Below, one piece after another: positions 61,754-64,000 of a stretch of DNA of 64,000 nt. The notes below the pieces were generated by a model. That model was not told the DNA's origin and did not search any database. It saw nothing but the letters and a program-made list of their open reading frames with translations. The position numbers were made by a program, and so were the translations under genes. Origin of the DNA: JBBSJZ01 sp041739875 (GTDB lineage Bacteria > Planctomycetota > Planctomycetia > Pirellulales > Pirellulaceae); the NCBI GenBank assembly GCA_041739875.1, contig JBGSNA010000018.1, positions 30,898-94,897 of the forward strand. The letters are read 5' to 3'. Position 1 is the stretch's first letter, and each line of letters starts with the position of its first letter.

Positions 61754-62473
61754 ATGTCGCTACTAGCCGAATATGGCGTCTACAACATGATCGGGGACTC
61801 CACCTACGGGGCCCTGGCGATTGTGGCTTTGTGGGGTCTGTATTGCATCGTGATTGTTTGGACTCGAGTCAGTCAAAAACGATTCAAAAACGAAGATACG
61901 CAAGACGCGTTTATGGATGATGTCGAGCAGATGCTTTTCGCCGGCGATTTCGACGGCGTGACGGAGTATTGCGATGGGGACACCCGTGCGATTCCGCAGA
62001 TGGTTGCGATGGCAGTCAAGAATCGCGATGAAGGCTTCAAACGAGCGAAACAAATCATGCTTGATCGTTTCCAGCGAGACGTAATGAGCGATTTGGAATA
62101 TCGTTTAGCGTGGGTGAGTACTGCGATCAAGACTGCACCGATGATTGGGCTGTTCGGTACGGTGTTCGGGATGATGGGAGCGTTTAAGACGTTGGCGTCG
62201 TCTGCGTCAGTGGAACCGTCGGCACTTGCGGGTGACATCCAGGTCGCCTTGGTCACGACCGCGTGCGGTTTGGCGATCGCGATTCCACTGATGATCTTGA
62301 CCGCCAACATCAACATTAAAATCGCTAAGATGGAAGACTTGGTTGGCTCTGGACTCACGCGATTTTTCGAAGCGTTCAAGGCGGGTTTGGCGCGTAGTAC
62401 AGGTAGTGGAAATCGACCGTCTGGTGGGTCGGCTGCGTCTGTTGCTGCGATGATGCAATCACCAGAAAAATAG
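61754..62473 (+). CDS. exbB: MotA/TolQ/ExbB proton-channel family protein
   Basis: The 239-residue protein has three membrane segments: an N-terminal one (YGALAIVALWGLYCIVIVW), and the conserved pair around PMIGLFGTVFGMMGAFKTLA and ALVTTACGLAIAIPLMILTA. These carry the Thr and Pro/Gly residues of the MotA/ExbB family channel. The cytosolic loop is 'DRFQRDVMSDLEYRLAWVST'. With ExbD it forms a motor that uses proton flow to power outer-membrane processes. The next gene encodes an ExbD. The neighbouring head gene may be the energy transducer. Confidence 0.9.
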   Translation: MSLLAEYGVYNMIGDSTYGALAIVALWGLYCIVIVWTRVSQKRFKNEDTQDAFMDDVEQMLFAGDFDGVTEYCDGDTRAIPQMVAMAVKNRDEGFKRAKQIMLDRFQRDVMSDLEYRLAWVSTAIKTAPMIGLFGTVFGMMGAFKTLASSASVEPSALAGDIQVALVTTACGLAIAIPLMILTANINIKIAKMEDLVGSGLTRFFEAFKAGLARSTGSGNRPSGGSAASVAAMMQSPEK

Positions 62474-62618
62474 CTCCCTTGGGGAGCTTCTTGTCGTAGG
62501 ATGTAAATCGTTTTACAGATAACGACGATACACGACTCAGACGCAACAAGGCGTCATCGAGCGATCGAACTCTTGAACCCATTCCGATTTGTAAAACATC
62601 CGGCACAGTGCAGCACCC

Positions 62619-63107
62619 GTGAACGAACCGACAATTGACGAGGATGAAGACGAAAGCATCTCGCTGCCACGAAAAAAACGTGACGAGGAAGAAATGGATA
62701 TCACTCCGATGATTGATATCACGTTCTTGTTGCTCATCTTTTTTGTCGTTGCATCGAAGATGGACCCGAGCCAAATGGGTGAAATTCCAAAGGCGGATAA
62801 TGGACTGTCCATCTCGGCAAAGGACTCTGCCGTGATCGTGATCGAGACGGGCTCGGGAGATTCCGCTGTTTTGTCGAGACTTGGCGGTACCGAATTCAGT
62901 GCGGATGAGGAAACGCAAACCGCAGAGATTGTGGAATACATCACCGAAGAGCTGAAGGCTGGAAAAAACCACGTGATGTTGATGGGGGACGCGACAGTGA
63001 AAGTCGGCGAAGTTACGCGTGTCCAAAAGCTGTTGGGCGATGCGTTTGCGGACGATTTTGAGACTGAAGAGCTGTCGTTTACCTACATCGCCGTCAAAGA
63101 AGAGTAG
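62619..63107 (+). CDS. exbD: ExbD/TolR family biopolymer transport protein
   Basis: A GTG start at 62619 gives 162 residues. The acidic N-terminus (MNEPTIDEDEDESISLPRKK) is followed by the hallmark EMDITPMIDITFLLLIFFVV. The conserved Asp in PMIDITF is the proton-binding residue of the TM helix. A ~105-residue periplasmic domain follows (VIVIETGSGDSAVLSRLGG, HVMLMGDATVKVGEVTRVQK). It lies 146 bases behind the ExbB gene and 21 bases before a second ExbD, so all are likely in one operon. Confidence 0.88.
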   Translation: MNEPTIDEDEDESISLPRKKRDEEEMDITPMIDITFLLLIFFVVASKMDPSQMGEIPKADNGLSISAKDSAVIVIETGSGDSAVLSRLGGTEFSADEETQTAEIVEYITEELKAGKNHVMLMGDATVKVGEVTRVQKLLGDAFADDFETEELSFTYIAVKEE

Positions 63108-63127
63108 GACGCCTGAGGGAGGCGATT

Positions 63128-63913
63128 ATGTCGGTTGAAGTACATTGCACGCATTGTGACGCTATCGGACGTGTTAATTCACGGTTCCGTGGTCTTCGCG
63201 TGCATTGTCCCAAATGCAATGGCTGGGTAGACGTCCCGAATGAGTCGTCGAATGAATTGGCGGAAGATGATGAACTGGTGGAAGTAGAAGCGGAACCGCT
63301 TGTTGAAACCGATGATTTCTTGGGTGATACGGAAGAACGTCAATCCCTTGGGGACGAATCCCTTGCAGCGGCCACAAGTGGTAGCACGTTGGTCACCGGG
63401 GCAACATTACATCGCACACACGAGACCACTGAAGGGCACGCGTTAGGACTTGAGTTTGACGATAATGACGAACCTCCGAAGCGAAAAAAACGCGACGACG
63501 GCGAACTGGACATGACGCCGATGGTGGACGTCACGTTCTTGCTTTTGATTTTCTTCATGGTCACGGCATCGTTCAGTCTCCAGAAGTCGATCCAGATGCC
63601 GCGACAGCAGTCCGATGCCCCCAGTTCGTCGCCGATTGAGGAAGAAACGGAAGAGCTCGATAGTGTCGAAGTGCAAATTGACGAGTTCGGTGCGTTCATG
63701 GTGCTTGGCCCCGATTGGGAACGAGAAACGCCAGGCAAACAGAATTTGATTTCGGCGCTCAAGGATGCCATGGGCGGCGGGCGCGACGGAATGCGATTGG
63801 TGATCAAAGTACAAGAAGCAGCGAAGCTGCAGGCCCTCGTTGATTGCATGGATGCTGGCACGATTGCTGGATACACGGAATTACAAGTTACCCAAGTCGA
63901 AGAATTCGATTGA
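63128..63913 (+). CDS. ExbD/TolR-like protein fused to an N-terminal zinc ribbon
   Basis: The 261-residue protein opens MSVEVHCTHCDAIGRVNSRF. Four cysteines (Cys7, Cys10, Cys27, Cys30) form a CxxC-x16-CxxC zinc-ribbon of the MJ0042/zinc-ribbon type. A ~75-residue acidic region follows (NELAEDDELVEVEAEPLVET). An ExbD helix with the channel Asp comes next (ELDMTPMVDVTFLLLIFFMV), then a periplasmic domain. GGAGG precedes the ATG. The zinc ribbon would face the cytosol and is not part of ordinary ExbD. It suggests a cytosolic sensor or partner-binding function, which is an inference. Confidence 0.85.
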   Translation: MSVEVHCTHCDAIGRVNSRFRGLRVHCPKCNGWVDVPNESSNELAEDDELVEVEAEPLVETDDFLGDTEERQSLGDESLAAATSGSTLVTGATLHRTHETTEGHALGLEFDDNDEPPKRKKRDDGELDMTPMVDVTFLLLIFFMVTASFSLQKSIQMPRQQSDAPSSSPIEEETEELDSVEVQIDEFGAFMVLGPDWERETPGKQNLISALKDAMGGGRDGMRLVIKVQEAAKLQALVDCMDAGTIAGYTELQVTQVEEFD

Positions 63914-63917
63914 GAAT

Positions 63918-64000
63918 ATGCTCGCTAACGATTTGCTAGATCGCCTGGAAAGGCTCGGATTACTCGACCAAGAAATCGTCGAGGCACTGCGTGAACAACT
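63918..64000 (+). CDS. N-terminus of a gene running off the window
   Basis: ATG 63918, four bases after the stop of the zinc-ribbon ExbD gene, begins MLANDLLDRLERLGLLDQEI and is open to the edge. The Leu-rich helical start resembles N-terminal regions of some planctomycete kinase or scaffold proteins, but 27 residues do not allow a call. Proximity suggests it belongs to the same operon. Confidence 0.5.
   Translation, partial: MLANDLLDRLERLGLLDQEIVEALREQ

Overview
The window reads as a piece of chromosome from a marine planctomycete, probably Pirellulaceae/Rhodopirellula-like. This is inferred from content, not from a database search. The pointers are a DUF1559 pseudopilin with its small lipoprotein neighbour, a DUF1207 protein, two formylglycine-type sulfatases beside a Gly/Ser/Pro-rich secreted protein, an ExbB/ExbD operon with two different ExbD proteins, a Ser/Thr kinase-like protein, and loosely packed genes in short, mixed-strand operons.

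Layout. 1-9 kb is housekeeping: the N-terminus of a membrane pyrophosphatase, a secreted thioredoxin-fold protein, cysS-ruvC-ruvA (one leftward group), a pseudokinase, ispF, an ABC-exporter ATPase and an Uup-type ABC-F protein. 9-12.7 kb holds lhgO, a DUF1207 protein and an AraC-type regulator. 12.7-22.7 kb is a rightward accessory cluster divergent from the AraC gene: sulfatase, metallo-beta-lactamase-fold hydrolase, cupin, SMP-30/gluconolactonase-like protein, SnoaL-like secreted protein, Gly-rich secreted protein, second sulfatase, and a decayed pentameric ligand-gated ion channel. A convergent FadL-type outer-membrane protein closes it. This looks like a secreted desulfation/catabolic locus under AraC control, but the substrate cannot be read from sequence.

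24.2-27.4 kb is a mobile-element island. It contains an IS630-type element with clear inverted repeats and TA flanks but a frameshifted transposase, then an IS1182-like element with an in-frame stop. 27.7-46 kb is a mosaic: comM/yifB, a PilZ protein, a two-repeat Spy-like periplasmic protein, SHOCT and DinB proteins, polytopic membrane proteins, a methyltransferase, bPH and TVP38 proteins, a small AAA ATPase overlapping an arrestin-like membrane protein, purQ, the lipoprotein/DUF1559 pair, a DCC protein and a large coiled-coil protein. 46.2-55.5 kb is central metabolism and translation: a tandem glycine riboswitch with gcvP, the 2-oxoglutarate dehydrogenase E1 gene, a second ABC-F gene and a DusB-like tRNA-dihydrouridine synthase.

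55.5-60 kb has an orphan D12-class adenine methylase, a phosphodiesterase-superfamily protein, an AGCS Na+/alanine symporter and tRNA-Phe(GAA). 60.7-63.9 kb is a proton-motive-force operon: a one-TM protein, ExbB/TolQ-like, ExbD, and an ExbD carrying an N-terminal zinc ribbon. A further gene runs off the end.

The features most worth a second look are the zinc-ribbon ExbD operon, the AAA/arrestin-like pair, the broken ligand-gated channel in the sulfatase cluster, the pseudokinase, and a TA-flanked foldback repeat that looks like a non-autonomous element. All calls come from reading motifs and layout; no alignment or profile search was run.
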